From: Thermoplasmata archaeon
Lineage (GTDB): Archaea; Thermoplasmatota; Thermoplasmata; Thermoplasmatales; Thermoplasmataceae
Assembly (NCBI GenBank): GCA_021806345.1
Contig: JAJZXP010000180.1
Location: 1 to 16,037, forward strand
Length of the DNA: 16,037 bases
Direction: 5' to 3'
The position numbers were made by a program, and so were the translations under genes. Positions 5,546-13,277 of this stretch are shown here, in pieces. The notes below the pieces were generated by a model, which saw only the letters and a list, made by a program, of their open reading frames with translations, was not told where the DNA came from and ran no database searches. Position 1 is the stretch's first letter. Each line of letters opens with the position of its first letter.

Positions 5546-7228
5546 ATGGTAGAAGATAAAAAAGAAACGAAACCTGAGGACCCAATTGGAAGAACAAGCA
5601 CACCTGAAAGGAATCCAAATACATCAGGAGAATTCGCATTTTGGTTAGATAGCAGTGTCAGACTGAACCCATTTGACTTCGTTGTTGCAGAGCATGTGGA
5701 TGGAACTAGAACAGTTGGCACGATTACCGAACTTTATGCTCATTCAGATTCTAAAGGCTATTTAACAGATTTCATAGGAAGTAATCTAGGAAATCCAAGT
5801 TCAGTTCCGTACGTTGAAAGAGTCAAAACCACTGTGGCAAAGGCGGAGGTTCTCAGAAATATGAGAAAGGATGAGGCTGAAGAACTGTACATGCCTGTTC
5901 CAAGTGGTAAGAGCGTATTCAAAGCAGATTTTGATGCTATCAGTTCGGCCCTAGGGTACGATAAATTCAAAGGTGTTTCCATTCCTGCCGGATTGATTCA
6001 TCAAAGTTATGGCATCTCGTTTCCGGTCTTGGTAGATTCAGACTACCTTTTAGGCCCGGAATCGGCGCACATGAACGTCACCGGGATCTCCGGCATAGCT
6101 GGGAAGACCTCGTATTCAATGTTTCTCCTTTATTCAGTTTGGGAAACTCTTAAAAAACAACGATCAAAGATGAGTGCCGTGATTTTCAATGTTAAGCACT
6201 CTGACTTGCTACATATTGACGAAAAACCAGAAGATCTAAGGAAAGAAGACCTAGAAATGTATAAGACTCTTGATTTGCCTGTTGAGCAATTCAATAATGT
6301 CAAGTATTTTCTTCCTCGCGATCCTAGCGGTAACCCAGATTCAGATTCTCCCCCTTCTAAGCATGAGATTTACGCTTTTACACTCCAGGATGTACGTTCA
6401 GACTTAGACTTGCTTTTCAGCGAGCTCCCTGACCAGTCATTTACGATCGATGCATTTAGCAGTTACGTTCGGGACTCTTGGAATGGGAACTCGATTTCGT
6501 TCACTGATTCCTCAACTGGCAAAGGCACTGGGAAAACTTATAATGCCAGCACATGGACAGAATTAATTGGGGTGCCTGATACTGTCATAGGCAACGCTGT
6601 ATACAACTGGCAAGGTCACCCAACTCCACACAGAATTAAGAGGGAACTGAGGAATCTTGCTTCGACGACTTCTGGTCTTTTTGTTAGCCGGAGATCTCCA
6701 AGCGAAGTACTCCTAGGAGAGAAGGTCGTTGAAAACATCAAGAACGGAATGATTAGCGTCATTGATATTTATCGAATACCAACTAGAGTCCAACCTTTTG
6801 TGGTTGGACATGTTATGAGGGAGATAGAGAATTACTATCGAGGCGTTGACAGTAAGTACCTCTTTCCACTTATTATATTCATCGACGAACTAAATACCTT
6901 TGCTCCCGATAATGATCCTCCCAATGCAATTACGTTGCAAATCGTTGAAATCGCGAGAAAGGGACGAGGGAGAAAAACATCTCTCTTCGGTTCTCAACAA
7001 TTTAAGAGTCAAGTTCATCGTCAGGTCTGGGGTAACTCTTCGCTAGGTGCAATTGGAAATGTGGGTAGCGAAGAGCTTTATACGCCTCCGTACAGAAGTT
7101 TAAATGACAATTTGAAAAGACTGATTCCCAGTCTAAGGCAGGGGGAACTTGTTGTTTCGTTTAAAAAGTGGAGGTCGCCGATAAAAATATCATTTCCCTT
7201 GGCACCATATAAGAGACCGGGAAAATAA
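5546..7228 (+). CDS. herA-like: HerA-like hexameric DNA translocase ATPase
   Basis: A 560-residue FtsK/HerA-family ATPase. The N-terminal part (about 43-105, FDFVVAEHVDGTRTVGTITE onward) fits the HAS beta-barrel that HerA uses to dock NurA. The P-loop region is NVTGISGIAGKTSY (177-190). The Walker B strand is LIIFIDELNTF (442-452) with D447 and E448. A sensor region FGSQQFKSQV (481-490) follows the ARKGRGRKTS segment, as is usual for HerA. The P-loop has five rather than four residues between its first glycine and GKT, noted as a finding. Residues 240-375 are an insertion with a Ser/Gly/Thr-rich stretch. The start at ATG 5546 has GGAGATG 5 bases upstream. It is expected to form a ring that pumps DNA into the NurA-like nuclease encoded just before it. 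Confidence 0.85.
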   Translation: MVEDKKETKPEDPIGRTSTPERNPNTSGEFAFWLDSSVRLNPFDFVVAEHVDGTRTVGTITELYAHSDSKGYLTDFIGSNLGNPSSVPYVERVKTTVAKAEVLRNMRKDEAEELYMPVPSGKSVFKADFDAISSALGYDKFKGVSIPAGLIHQSYGISFPVLVDSDYLLGPESAHMNVTGISGIAGKTSYSMFLLYSVWETLKKQRSKMSAVIFNVKHSDLLHIDEKPEDLRKEDLEMYKTLDLPVEQFNNVKYFLPRDPSGNPDSDSPPSKHEIYAFTLQDVRSDLDLLFSELPDQSFTIDAFSSYVRDSWNGNSISFTDSSTGKGTGKTYNASTWTELIGVPDTVIGNAVYNWQGHPTPHRIKRELRNLASTTSGLFVSRRSPSEVLLGEKVVENIKNGMISVIDIYRIPTRVQPFVVGHVMREIENYYRGVDSKYLFPLIIFIDELNTFAPDNDPPNAITLQIVEIARKGRGRKTSLFGSQQFKSQVHRQVWGNSSLGAIGNVGSEELYTPPYRSLNDNLKRLIPSLRQGELVVSFKKWRSPIKISFPLAPYKRPGK

Positions 7229-7324
7229 TGTGAATAGCTTACTATTATATTTGTGGGGTCAGATAGCATGAGAACATCTATGGTGGTTATTATTGTAAGT
7301 GGTGTGAGGTTGAACACAAATGTG

Positions 7325-7333
7325 TTATATAAA
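7325..7333 (+). promoter_or_regulatory. TATA element in the gap before the large GHKL gene
   Basis: TTATATAAA lies in the 228-base gap between the HerA-like gene and the gene at 7457. It would start transcription near 7352-7356, giving the second block its own promoter with a leader of about 100 bases. A chance 29-codon ORF (7348-7437) lies in this leader. Confidence 0.45.
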
Positions 7334-7370
7334 ACATTCTCTCCTTTATGAGCTACTGTTACCAATATTA

Positions 7371-7389
7371 TCTGGTATTCTATACCAGA
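7371..7389. promoter_or_regulatory. Perfect 8-3-8 palindrome, possible operator
   Basis: TCTGGTAT-TCT-ATACCAGA is a perfect inverted repeat with a 3-base centre, about 20-35 bases after the predicted transcription start and 68 bases before the TTG start at 7457. It has the same 3-base-spacer geometry as the operators at 1566 and 1611, but different half-sites. Confidence 0.5.
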
Positions 7390-7456
7390 ATCACAAGGTT
7401 TTCACAGATGCCGCTAGAAAGAGTAGTCATACCATAATTATTGGGAAGTGGTTTAA

Positions 7457-10400
7457 TTGATTGACTTAGGATTCGAACAGTTAAGGAATAATAGGAAACA
7501 ATTTGTTGATTCTGCAAAAAGAAATAAATTCGACTTCACCGGCATACTTGCTGGTGCATACAATGACCCATCTCATTTCATTTTTGAGATAATACAGAAT
7601 GCAGACGATGAAGGTGCATCGGAGTTACAATTTGATTTGACCAATGACCATATAGACATCTTTCATAATGGCAATGATTTTGACTTAGACGACATTACGG
7701 GGGTAACCGGAATTGGAAATTCAAAGAAAAAAGAAGACCTCGTTGCTATTGGAAAGTTTGGAGTAGGGTTCAAGTCGGTTTTTGCAATTACAACAACACC
7801 TATCATATTCTCCGGTAAATATAAGTTTAAGATCGAAAATTTTGTGGTACCATCTATGATAAAGTCCAACGAATCATATAACGGAACCTTAATACGACTA
7901 CCATTCAATCATTCAAAAAGATCTTCAGATGACATATACTCATTAGTGAGAAAAAGGCTTGAGACAATTGATCCCAAAACCTTACTTTTTCTGAAACGAA
8001 TCAAAAAACTCACCTGGAATATCTCTGGGCATGAAGAAGGCGTTTCAAAGATAGAGACAAAAACGGATATACCGTCAGTTAAGAGAATAACATTAAATTC
8101 TTCTACCTCGACTGATCATTTTCTCTTATTTGAACGATCAATTTCAAAAGAGTTTGATGATTTGAAGGTTGAAGTTGCATACAAGCTTCAACACCAAGAT
8201 AATGGATCTGAGGTGGTGGCCAAAGAACAGGAAACCAAATTAGCCGTATTTTTACCAACAGAAACTTTAACCTTTCTAAACTTCACAATTCAGGGTCCAT
8301 TCAAAACAACCAGTAATCGCGAGAATATACCGCTGGAAGATAAAGAAAACTTATATCTCTTAAAAGAAATAGGAAAGCTTGTATCAGATTCTATTCCGAT
8401 AATGAAAAAACTTGGGTACTTAAATGTTAACTACCTTGAAGTTTTGCCCATCAATCTCGAAAACTGTAAGAACTCAAAGATATATTCGGTGATATACGAC
8501 TGTGTTAAAGAGCAATTGCTTTCTGGTGAATTACTTCCTACGGCCAAGGGAGGTTTTACTAAAGCAAGTCAAGCCTTGTTGGCTAGGGGGCGTGAATTAA
8601 CTGAGTTCCTATCGGAGAGTGATCTTTTAACTCTATTCTCTAAGCTTCATTGGATCAGCTCAGAAGTGACTAAAGACAAAAGTGCCGTTCTATGGAACTA
8701 TCTGCAGAACGAACTTGAAGTGGAGGAGATTTATTTTGAAAAGTTCGCAAGAAGCATAAAGAAAGATTTCCTAGAAAGTAAAACAGACAAATGGATGATT
8801 GAGTTCTATAAAAGGCTAGTCGATCAAAATGCCTTGTGGAGTGAAAAAACCTATCCTAAAGGCTTCTTGAGAACCAAACCAATCATAAGACTAAGTAACA
8901 GTAAACAACACATTGCCCCTTTCGATGATAAAGACAGGGTCCAAGTCTATCTACCATCAAATGGCAAATCTGAATACAGAACTGTCAAGAGATCGATTTG
9001 TAAAAATAAGGAAGCTCTAGAGTTTCTAAGATCTTTGGGACTTAAAAAACCTGACATTTACGCTGAAATTAAGGACTTCATAATTCCAAGGTATCAAAAG
9101 GTAAGATCTCGGAAGCCTCCAACCTATAAGGATGATTTGAACAAATTGCTTTTGGGTTACTCAAAAGTTCCACAGAATTACAAAGACCAGTATTTGACCG
9201 ATCTCAAGGATGCCTATTTTATTGATTCAGTCGCCATAGGAACAAACAAACATCGTCTCTCTAGACCGGGAGATGTGTACTTTAACACCAAGGAACTTTT
9301 GGATTACTTTGCGAACAGTCAGGATGTTTATTTGGTAAGTGTTTCAATAACTAAGAAGTTTAATCGTACTAGTATTATAAATTTTCTTACTGACTTGGGA
9401 GTTGAAGACAGCCCGAGACGAATCCCGTTAATAGGAACCCTGACATGGCAGCAAAAACTGTCTTACTCTAGAGGATTCACCAGAGAAATCTCCGACATCG
9501 ACTATGAATATGACGGCTTGGACATCATATTGAGTAACATAACAGTTGAGAGGTCTTTCCTGCTGTGGAAAATGCTACTCAAGAGTGTCGATAAGTTCCG
9601 CGATTGGGATTCTTCAAAATTTTTTAATGGTTGTTTCACCTATTTTTATTATTCAATGACATCTGTGTCATTTCCTGCCAAATTTCTCACACAGCTGAGA
9701 GACAACCTTTGGTTAGTAGATAGGGATGGAAATTTTAGAAAACCAGATCAAATTATGTTTTCAGAATTAAAAGAAGGTTATGAAACTAAACATACGAAAT
9801 TGGAAGCTCTAAAAAAAGTGTTAGGGTTTGCTTCGGAGATCTCAGACAATTTACCCTTAGTAGTGAAACAAAAGTATGAGATAGTAAAAGACGTACCGAT
9901 TGCAACCCTACAAAAACTTGTTTCTGAGTTAAACAAACAAAAAAAAGAAGAAAGCAACGAAAATTGGAAGCCTGAAATAGATCCAGACAAAGTGCCTACT
10001 ACTATTACAAACATAGAACCTCCTAAGAATGACATCTCTCGTACAACTAGAAGGCAAGAAACAAGTTCCGGCGATAATGGTAGTGAAGGCACAAAGAGAC
10101 CAATAGTAACTGAAACAGAAGACCCCATGACAAAAAAAGATATAGGTAAGTGGGGGGAAGAATACGTTTACAACGTTCTCAAGAGAGATTACACAGGCGA
10201 TAGCAGGTTCGAAGTCGAGTGGCTGAATAAGGATAAAGAATCCGGGGTTGGTTATGATATAGTTTTAAAGGAGAGTGGTGTGGAAATTAGGTACATCGAA
10301 GTTAAGAGTAAGACAGTAGAGCATGATGAACTTATTGAGGTGACTGGCACTCAATGGGAATTTGCCAGAAGTTTGTACGAGCAGGGAAAAGGGGATTCAT

Positions 10401-10522
10401 ATTTCTTCTATATTGTCAGAAATCCAGGTAAAAACAACGCGAAGATCGAAGTTTTGCAGAATCCTATCAAACTTTGGAAGGAAGGAAGGCTATATGCGCA
10501 TCCTGTCAATTTCAAACTGTAA
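7457..10522 (+). CDS. Sacsin-type GHKL ATPase fused to a C-terminal DUF3883-like nuclease domain
   Basis: A 1021-residue protein. Residues 1-200 form a GHKL (HSP90-like) ATP-binding domain of the sacsin/NOV type: N box FIFEIIQNADDEGA (41-54), DIFHNGNDFDLDDI (67-80) in place of the usual D-x-G-x-G, and a lid with GIGNSKK followed by IGKFGVGFKSVFAI (98-111). SNRENIPL further on (coding near 8312-8335) is also typical of sacsin-like repeats. The middle (about 350-860) has no recognised domain. After a Lys/Glu/Ser-rich linker (about 830-890), the tail from 891 matches DUF3883: IGKWGEEYVYNVLK, GVGYDIVL with D934, and YIEVKS with E948 and K950. This is a PD-(D/E)XK-like core. TTG is the only plausible start, because a stop precedes it in frame and GGGAAGTGG sits 5 bases upstream. 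Proteins of this build are common in defence islands. The ATPase probably senses or clamps a target and controls the nuclease tail. Confidence 0.85.
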   Translation: MIDLGFEQLRNNRKQFVDSAKRNKFDFTGILAGAYNDPSHFIFEIIQNADDEGASELQFDLTNDHIDIFHNGNDFDLDDITGVTGIGNSKKKEDLVAIGKFGVGFKSVFAITTTPIIFSGKYKFKIENFVVPSMIKSNESYNGTLIRLPFNHSKRSSDDIYSLVRKRLETIDPKTLLFLKRIKKLTWNISGHEEGVSKIETKTDIPSVKRITLNSSTSTDHFLLFERSISKEFDDLKVEVAYKLQHQDNGSEVVAKEQETKLAVFLPTETLTFLNFTIQGPFKTTSNRENIPLEDKENLYLLKEIGKLVSDSIPIMKKLGYLNVNYLEVLPINLENCKNSKIYSVIYDCVKEQLLSGELLPTAKGGFTKASQALLARGRELTEFLSESDLLTLFSKLHWISSEVTKDKSAVLWNYLQNELEVEEIYFEKFARSIKKDFLESKTDKWMIEFYKRLVDQNALWSEKTYPKGFLRTKPIIRLSNSKQHIAPFDDKDRVQVYLPSNGKSEYRTVKRSICKNKEALEFLRSLGLKKPDIYAEIKDFIIPRYQKVRSRKPPTYKDDLNKLLLGYSKVPQNYKDQYLTDLKDAYFIDSVAIGTNKHRLSRPGDVYFNTKELLDYFANSQDVYLVSVSITKKFNRTSIINFLTDLGVEDSPRRIPLIGTLTWQQKLSYSRGFTREISDIDYEYDGLDIILSNITVERSFLLWKMLLKSVDKFRDWDSSKFFNGCFTYFYYSMTSVSFPAKFLTQLRDNLWLVDRDGNFRKPDQIMFSELKEGYETKHTKLEALKKVLGFASEISDNLPLVVKQKYEIVKDVPIATLQKLVSELNKQKKEESNENWKPEIDPDKVPTTITNIEPPKNDISRTTRRQETSSGDNGSEGTKRPIVTETEDPMTKKDIGKWGEEYVYNVLKRDYTGDSRFEVEWLNKDKESGVGYDIVLKESGVEIRYIEVKSKTVEHDELIEVTGTQWEFARSLYEQGKGDSYFFYIVRNPGKNNAKIEVLQNPIKLWKEGRLYAHPVNFKL

Positions 10523-10616
10523 TGACCACGTCCGACGATTACAATGGGAGAAGAAGAACATGTCTATGCAGGAGATGAGCATTTTAGATTTCCTTCTTTT
10601 ACAATATCCTTAATAG

Positions 10617-10769
10617 TCACTTAAGAGCATTTATCATAATTTCTTTATTCATATCGACCACAAGGGCCACATTGTTCATCTTATTACTTATTATTTGGTT
10701 TGAATTGATTCCTACGCTGTGTGGCCCAGTGTTGTGGTTTTTTGATTGTCCGGGAGGCAACGGATTCAA
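10617..10769 (-). CDS. Possible small ORF, TTG start (50 aa, hypothetical)
   Basis: On the minus strand an open frame runs from an in-frame TAA just upstream of TTG 10769 to TGA 10617. It encodes a 50-residue product beginning LNPLPPGQSKNHNTGPHSVG and containing MNNVALVVDMN. The composition looks more protein-like than random AT-rich DNA, and it fills a stretch with no other gene. There is no Shine-Dalgarno, and only a weak AT-rich element (rc of 10786-10795) lies upstream. It may be a gene remnant. It coincides with the interrupted inverted repeat at 10657-10738, and one explanation may exclude the other. Confidence 0.25.
   Translation of the reverse strand: MNPLPPGQSKNHNTGPHSVGINSNQIISNKMNNVALVVDMNKEIMINALK
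10657..10738. repeat. Interrupted inverted repeat (15 paired bases)
   Basis: ACCACAAGGGCCACA (10657-10671) pairs with TGTGGCCC (10720-10727) plus TTGTGGT (10732-10738), leaving a 4-base bulge AGTG and a 48-base loop. A run of six T follows (10737-10742). This could be a structured RNA, a terminator-like hairpin after the gene ending at 10522, or a mobile-element scar. Confidence 0.4.
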
Positions 10770-10809
10770 GGATATTTTTTAGGGAATTAAATGCCCGGAT
10801 CGGCTGAGA

Positions 10810-11040
10810 ATGTTCATTTGCAAGCAAACTCAATTAGCATGGACAGTACTGCATTTCGCCAAAAGAATCTCAGGTTTCCATGAAAACATTTATCTAAACA
10901 TCAAGTGTAAACATGCTTGGATGAGTAATTCCTTGACCAACTTTAATCCAGTTGATTCTAAGACTTTATCACTAAACCTTACAAAGCGTCAGGAAACGCG
11001 TACGAACAACATCAAGAATGCAACTCTAAGGGAGAGATAA
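10810..11040 (+). CDS. Doubtful ORF (76 aa)
   Basis: An open frame from ATG 10810 in the 700-base interval between the two GHKL genes. The product (MFICKQTQLAWTVLHFAKRI...) has no motif I recognise, no clear ribosome-binding site, and a composition compatible with chance. It is listed because nothing else occupies 10810-11040 and it is as long as nearby small genes. The stretch from 11041 to 11222 holds only a 33-codon ORF (11144-11245, MLVFSKERAEKGNIGKRW...) that overlaps the start of the next gene in another frame; it might be a remnant or the frameshifted N-terminus of that gene. Confidence 0.2.
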   Translation: MFICKQTQLAWTVLHFAKRISGFHENIYLNIKCKHAWMSNSLTNFNPVDSKTLSLNLTKRQETRTNNIKNATLRER

Positions 11041-11222
11041 TATGCCAAGTCTTAGCAGGTTAGTTTCGTAAAGAATAAGCGGAAATTGCCCTGGCTCCAG
11101 AGTTCTGGTTTTAGAGGTAAATGAGCAAACCTCTCAAGACAAGATGCTCGTATTTAGCAAAGAAAGAGCTGAGAAAGGTAATATAGGAAAACGATGGCAT
11201 GAAATGAGAGAGTGGATAAAGC

Positions 11223-11489
11223 TTGAGAACAAAAGACTTTACTGAAAATATAGAAAAGATCGATAGATATCTGATAGAATATAAAGACAGATCTGAAAAA
11301 TACGGGAACCTATCAATTGATTGGAACAAGATAATTGTAGAACCGCTTCTTTGTCATATAAAATTGCTGTTAATGATTATAAGGCAATTCCACAATTCAC
11401 TTAATGATGAGATAATAAGAAGTGGCATAGACTACTTTGATTACAACATCAATGGTCTCAAGAGACAGTTTGGGCGAGGAAGAAAATGA
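11223..11489 (+). CDS. Small helical protein coupled to the second GHKL ATPase (88 aa)
   Basis: An 88-residue, largely helical protein: charged helix DFTENIEKIDRYLIEYKDRSE cut short after about residue 25, then a hydrophobic helix around PLLCHIKLLLMIIRQFHNSL (41-60), and a basic C-terminus (NGLKRQFGRGRK). Its stop overlaps the next start in an ATGA arrangement (11486-11489), so the two genes are translationally coupled and their products probably act together. TTG 11223 is the only start available in frame because a TAA lies just upstream. GAGAGTGG at 11209-11216 may serve as the ribosome-binding site. I do not recognise the family; it could be a small adaptor or inhibitor for the ATPase. Confidence 0.55.
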   Translation: MRTKDFTENIEKIDRYLIEYKDRSEKYGNLSIDWNKIIVEPLLCHIKLLLMIIRQFHNSLNDEIIRSGIDYFDYNINGLKRQFGRGRK

Positions 11490-13204
11490 AGTTTACCGAT
11501 GAGTTCCTCGGTTCCAATGTAATGTTTGCGCTGACGACTGGTCTGTACTCACGTAACCTAAGTTGCATAAGAGAGTATGTGCAAAATTCTTATGACCAGC
11601 CGTCTGGAGCATCTAGAATAGAGATTTCCTCTGAAAATGGTATAAATTGGATACTTAAAGATAATGGAAAGGGAATGGATGAAGAGCAGCTGAGAAAAGC
11701 TTTCGGTGTTGGTCTATATACAAAGAGTTTCGATAAATCTGAAGGTATGTATGGAATTGGGATCTGGAGCGGGGTTGCCGTATGCAATAAACTTGTGGTT
11801 ATAACCAAAAAAGCTGGTGCAGAGCAAAAGCTAAGAATAGAAGTAAACTCCAAAGGTATTAGGGATAATTCTTCTAAAAATATTCCAGCACTCACATTCC
11901 TAAGCGACAATACGAGTGAAATAGAACATATAAGTGTGTCAGAGAACGAATATAAAGAAAATTATACTATAGTTCGTTTGGAGGATATAACGCCTGGAGG
12001 CACTGATTTATTTACTGAAAAAAAATTGAAAGAATATATTTCCACGAATCTGCCTGTACCCGTACATAAGGATTTTAAGTTCCAACAAAATATCATAAAA
12101 ACTTTTGAAAATTTTGAATACTACAGGACAGTAAGTATTGCCGTAAACGCTACTGAGGTATATAGACTATATGAGATTCAAGACGAACTTAGAGATTTTG
12201 AACTAAAGAGTTTTACCCACGATGAATCGGTTATTGCCTTATGCTGGTTTTCATTCAGCAAAAACGGGGATACTTTAAAAAATGACAGAGGATTCACTTT
12301 AAGACATAATGGGTTTGTAGTAAGAGAATGGCAAGCTTTGAAATCTGAAATCAACGGAAGGTTTAATGATAGATTTGTGGGAGAGATTCATCTTACGCCC
12401 GGCAATCTCAATCTTAGGCCGACAGCACCCCGTAGCGATCTAATACAAAATGAAGTTTCAATCGATCTCTATAGTCAAATAAGACAATTTTTCCTTAATC
12501 TGCAAAGGATAAACAGCTACGTAACAGTAAATGTAGTAAGCCCTAGGAAAAAAATGCAAGAGATTCTACGGACAGAATCACTTGAAGAAAAGAGGAAAAA
12601 GGTAATTGAGATAAACAATAAGAATTTTAAGGAAACTCTCGACTTCCTGAAAAAAGACCCTTCACTCGAGAAACTTGGTGAAAAATTGAAACAGGAATCT
12701 GTTGAAATAAAGGATGAATTTAGGAAGTTAAGTGAAGAAGTTAAAGAGGAATTAACGAGGAATCCGCCTAGACGAACGGAGCTCAAGAAAGCGGTTTCGT
12801 CCATGACTACAAATGAAGATTTACAGAAGATGATTAACACACTTATGTCTGAGAAGCATGAAGGTGATTTTACAATAGATCCGTTTAACCCTCTAAAAGA
12901 GAAAATAGAAAAATTGACGAAAAAGAAATTCTCAAACTTTACGCAAGCATGCGACGAGATAGGAAAGACCATTACGCTATTTGATGGGGCAGGTAGTGAG
13001 AGAGATTCGAATGATGATGTCAAATTATTTTTTAAGAATGCTTATAGAATTTTTAGGAATATTCCGGAACACGCCAAAGGATCAAAATCCACCGAATGGT
13101 TTGATAATTCATACAACAGGGATTCAATAAAAGCAGGCGTAATGTGTCTCCTAACATTAATTTGGAATATGATAGATCGTATGAAACAAAAAAAGGGATC
13201 CTAA
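11486..13204 (+). CDS. HSP90/MutL-like GHKL ATPase
   Basis: A 572-residue protein with a clear Bergerat ATP-binding fold. The N box is IREYVQNSYDQ (28-38) with E30, N34 and D37. Motif G1 is LKDNGKGMDE (57-66), including D59. Motif G2 is KSEGMYGIGIWSG (84-96), after GLYTKS (76-81). A second domain around 240-345 (VIALCWFSFSKNG, FTLRHNGFVVREW, VGEIHL, NLRPTAPRSDLI) resembles the transducer domain of HSP90-like proteins. Residues 355-440 are highly charged and helical (EEKRKKVIEINNKNFKETL and following), consistent with a coiled coil. The C-terminus (about 480-572) is a separate helical domain. It starts within an ATGA overlap with the 88-residue protein. Clamp-like ATP-driven dimerisation is known for this superfamily; a part in defence is inferred from its neighbours. 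Confidence 0.8.
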   Translation: MKFTDEFLGSNVMFALTTGLYSRNLSCIREYVQNSYDQPSGASRIEISSENGINWILKDNGKGMDEEQLRKAFGVGLYTKSFDKSEGMYGIGIWSGVAVCNKLVVITKKAGAEQKLRIEVNSKGIRDNSSKNIPALTFLSDNTSEIEHISVSENEYKENYTIVRLEDITPGGTDLFTEKKLKEYISTNLPVPVHKDFKFQQNIIKTFENFEYYRTVSIAVNATEVYRLYEIQDELRDFELKSFTHDESVIALCWFSFSKNGDTLKNDRGFTLRHNGFVVREWQALKSEINGRFNDRFVGEIHLTPGNLNLRPTAPRSDLIQNEVSIDLYSQIRQFFLNLQRINSYVTVNVVSPRKKMQEILRTESLEEKRKKVIEINNKNFKETLDFLKKDPSLEKLGEKLKQESVEIKDEFRKLSEEVKEELTRNPPRRTELKKAVSSMTTNEDLQKMINTLMSEKHEGDFTIDPFNPLKEKIEKLTKKKFSNFTQACDEIGKTITLFDGAGSERDSNDDVKLFFKNAYRIFRNIPEHAKGSKSTEWFDNSYNRDSIKAGVMCLLTLIWNMIDRMKQKKGS

Positions 13205-13215
13205 AATTAACCAAT

Positions 13216-13248
13216 ATTTCGGATCCAAAATCCTAATTTTACCGAAAT
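13216..13248. terminator. Nested inverted repeat between the GHKL and radical SAM genes
   Basis: ATTTCGG (13216-13222) pairs with CCGAAAT (13242-13248), and inside it AAAAT (13227-13231) pairs with ATTTT (13236-13240). It lies 12 bases after the GHKL stop and just before the TATA element of the next gene. It could end the upstream transcript or act as an operator for the radical SAM gene. The first half also repeats GGATCC-AAAAT, seen as GGATCC-TAAAAT at 13197. Confidence 0.45.
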
Positions 13249-13250
13249 CC

Positions 13251-13260
13251 TTATCTAAAT
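13251..13260 (+). promoter_or_regulatory. TATA element of the radical SAM gene
   Basis: TTATCTAAAT is centred about 22 bases before GTG 13278, with no Shine-Dalgarno between, fitting a leaderless transcript that starts at the coding start. This gives the radical SAM gene its own promoter. Confidence 0.45.
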
Positions 13261-13277
13261 AACATCTTTATCAATTT

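Noticed and set aside
6506..6541. Second P-loop-like string (TGKGTGKT) in the HerA-like protein
   Set aside because: It sits in a Ser/Gly/Thr-rich insertion with no following Walker B, and the real P-loop is at residues 177-190.
7348..7437. 29-codon ORF as a leader peptide
   Set aside because: Begins only about 20 bases after the TATA element, has no ribosome-binding site, and contains the palindrome; probably chance.
9778..10128. 116-residue minus-strand ORF
   Set aside because: Antisense to the linker of the 1021-residue ATPase; composition is what a Lys/Glu-rich gene gives on the other strand.
12517..13023. 168-residue minus-strand ORF
   Set aside because: It is a Ser/Phe-rich antisense shadow of the charged helical region of the GHKL gene; no promoter or ribosome-binding site.
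2636..13204. Assignment to DISARM, BREX, Dnd/Ssp or a type I restriction system
   Set aside because: No PglZ, BrxC, DrmA/B, DndB-E, HsdM or HsdS genes are visible, and the HsdR_N domain lacks the helicase part of HsdR.
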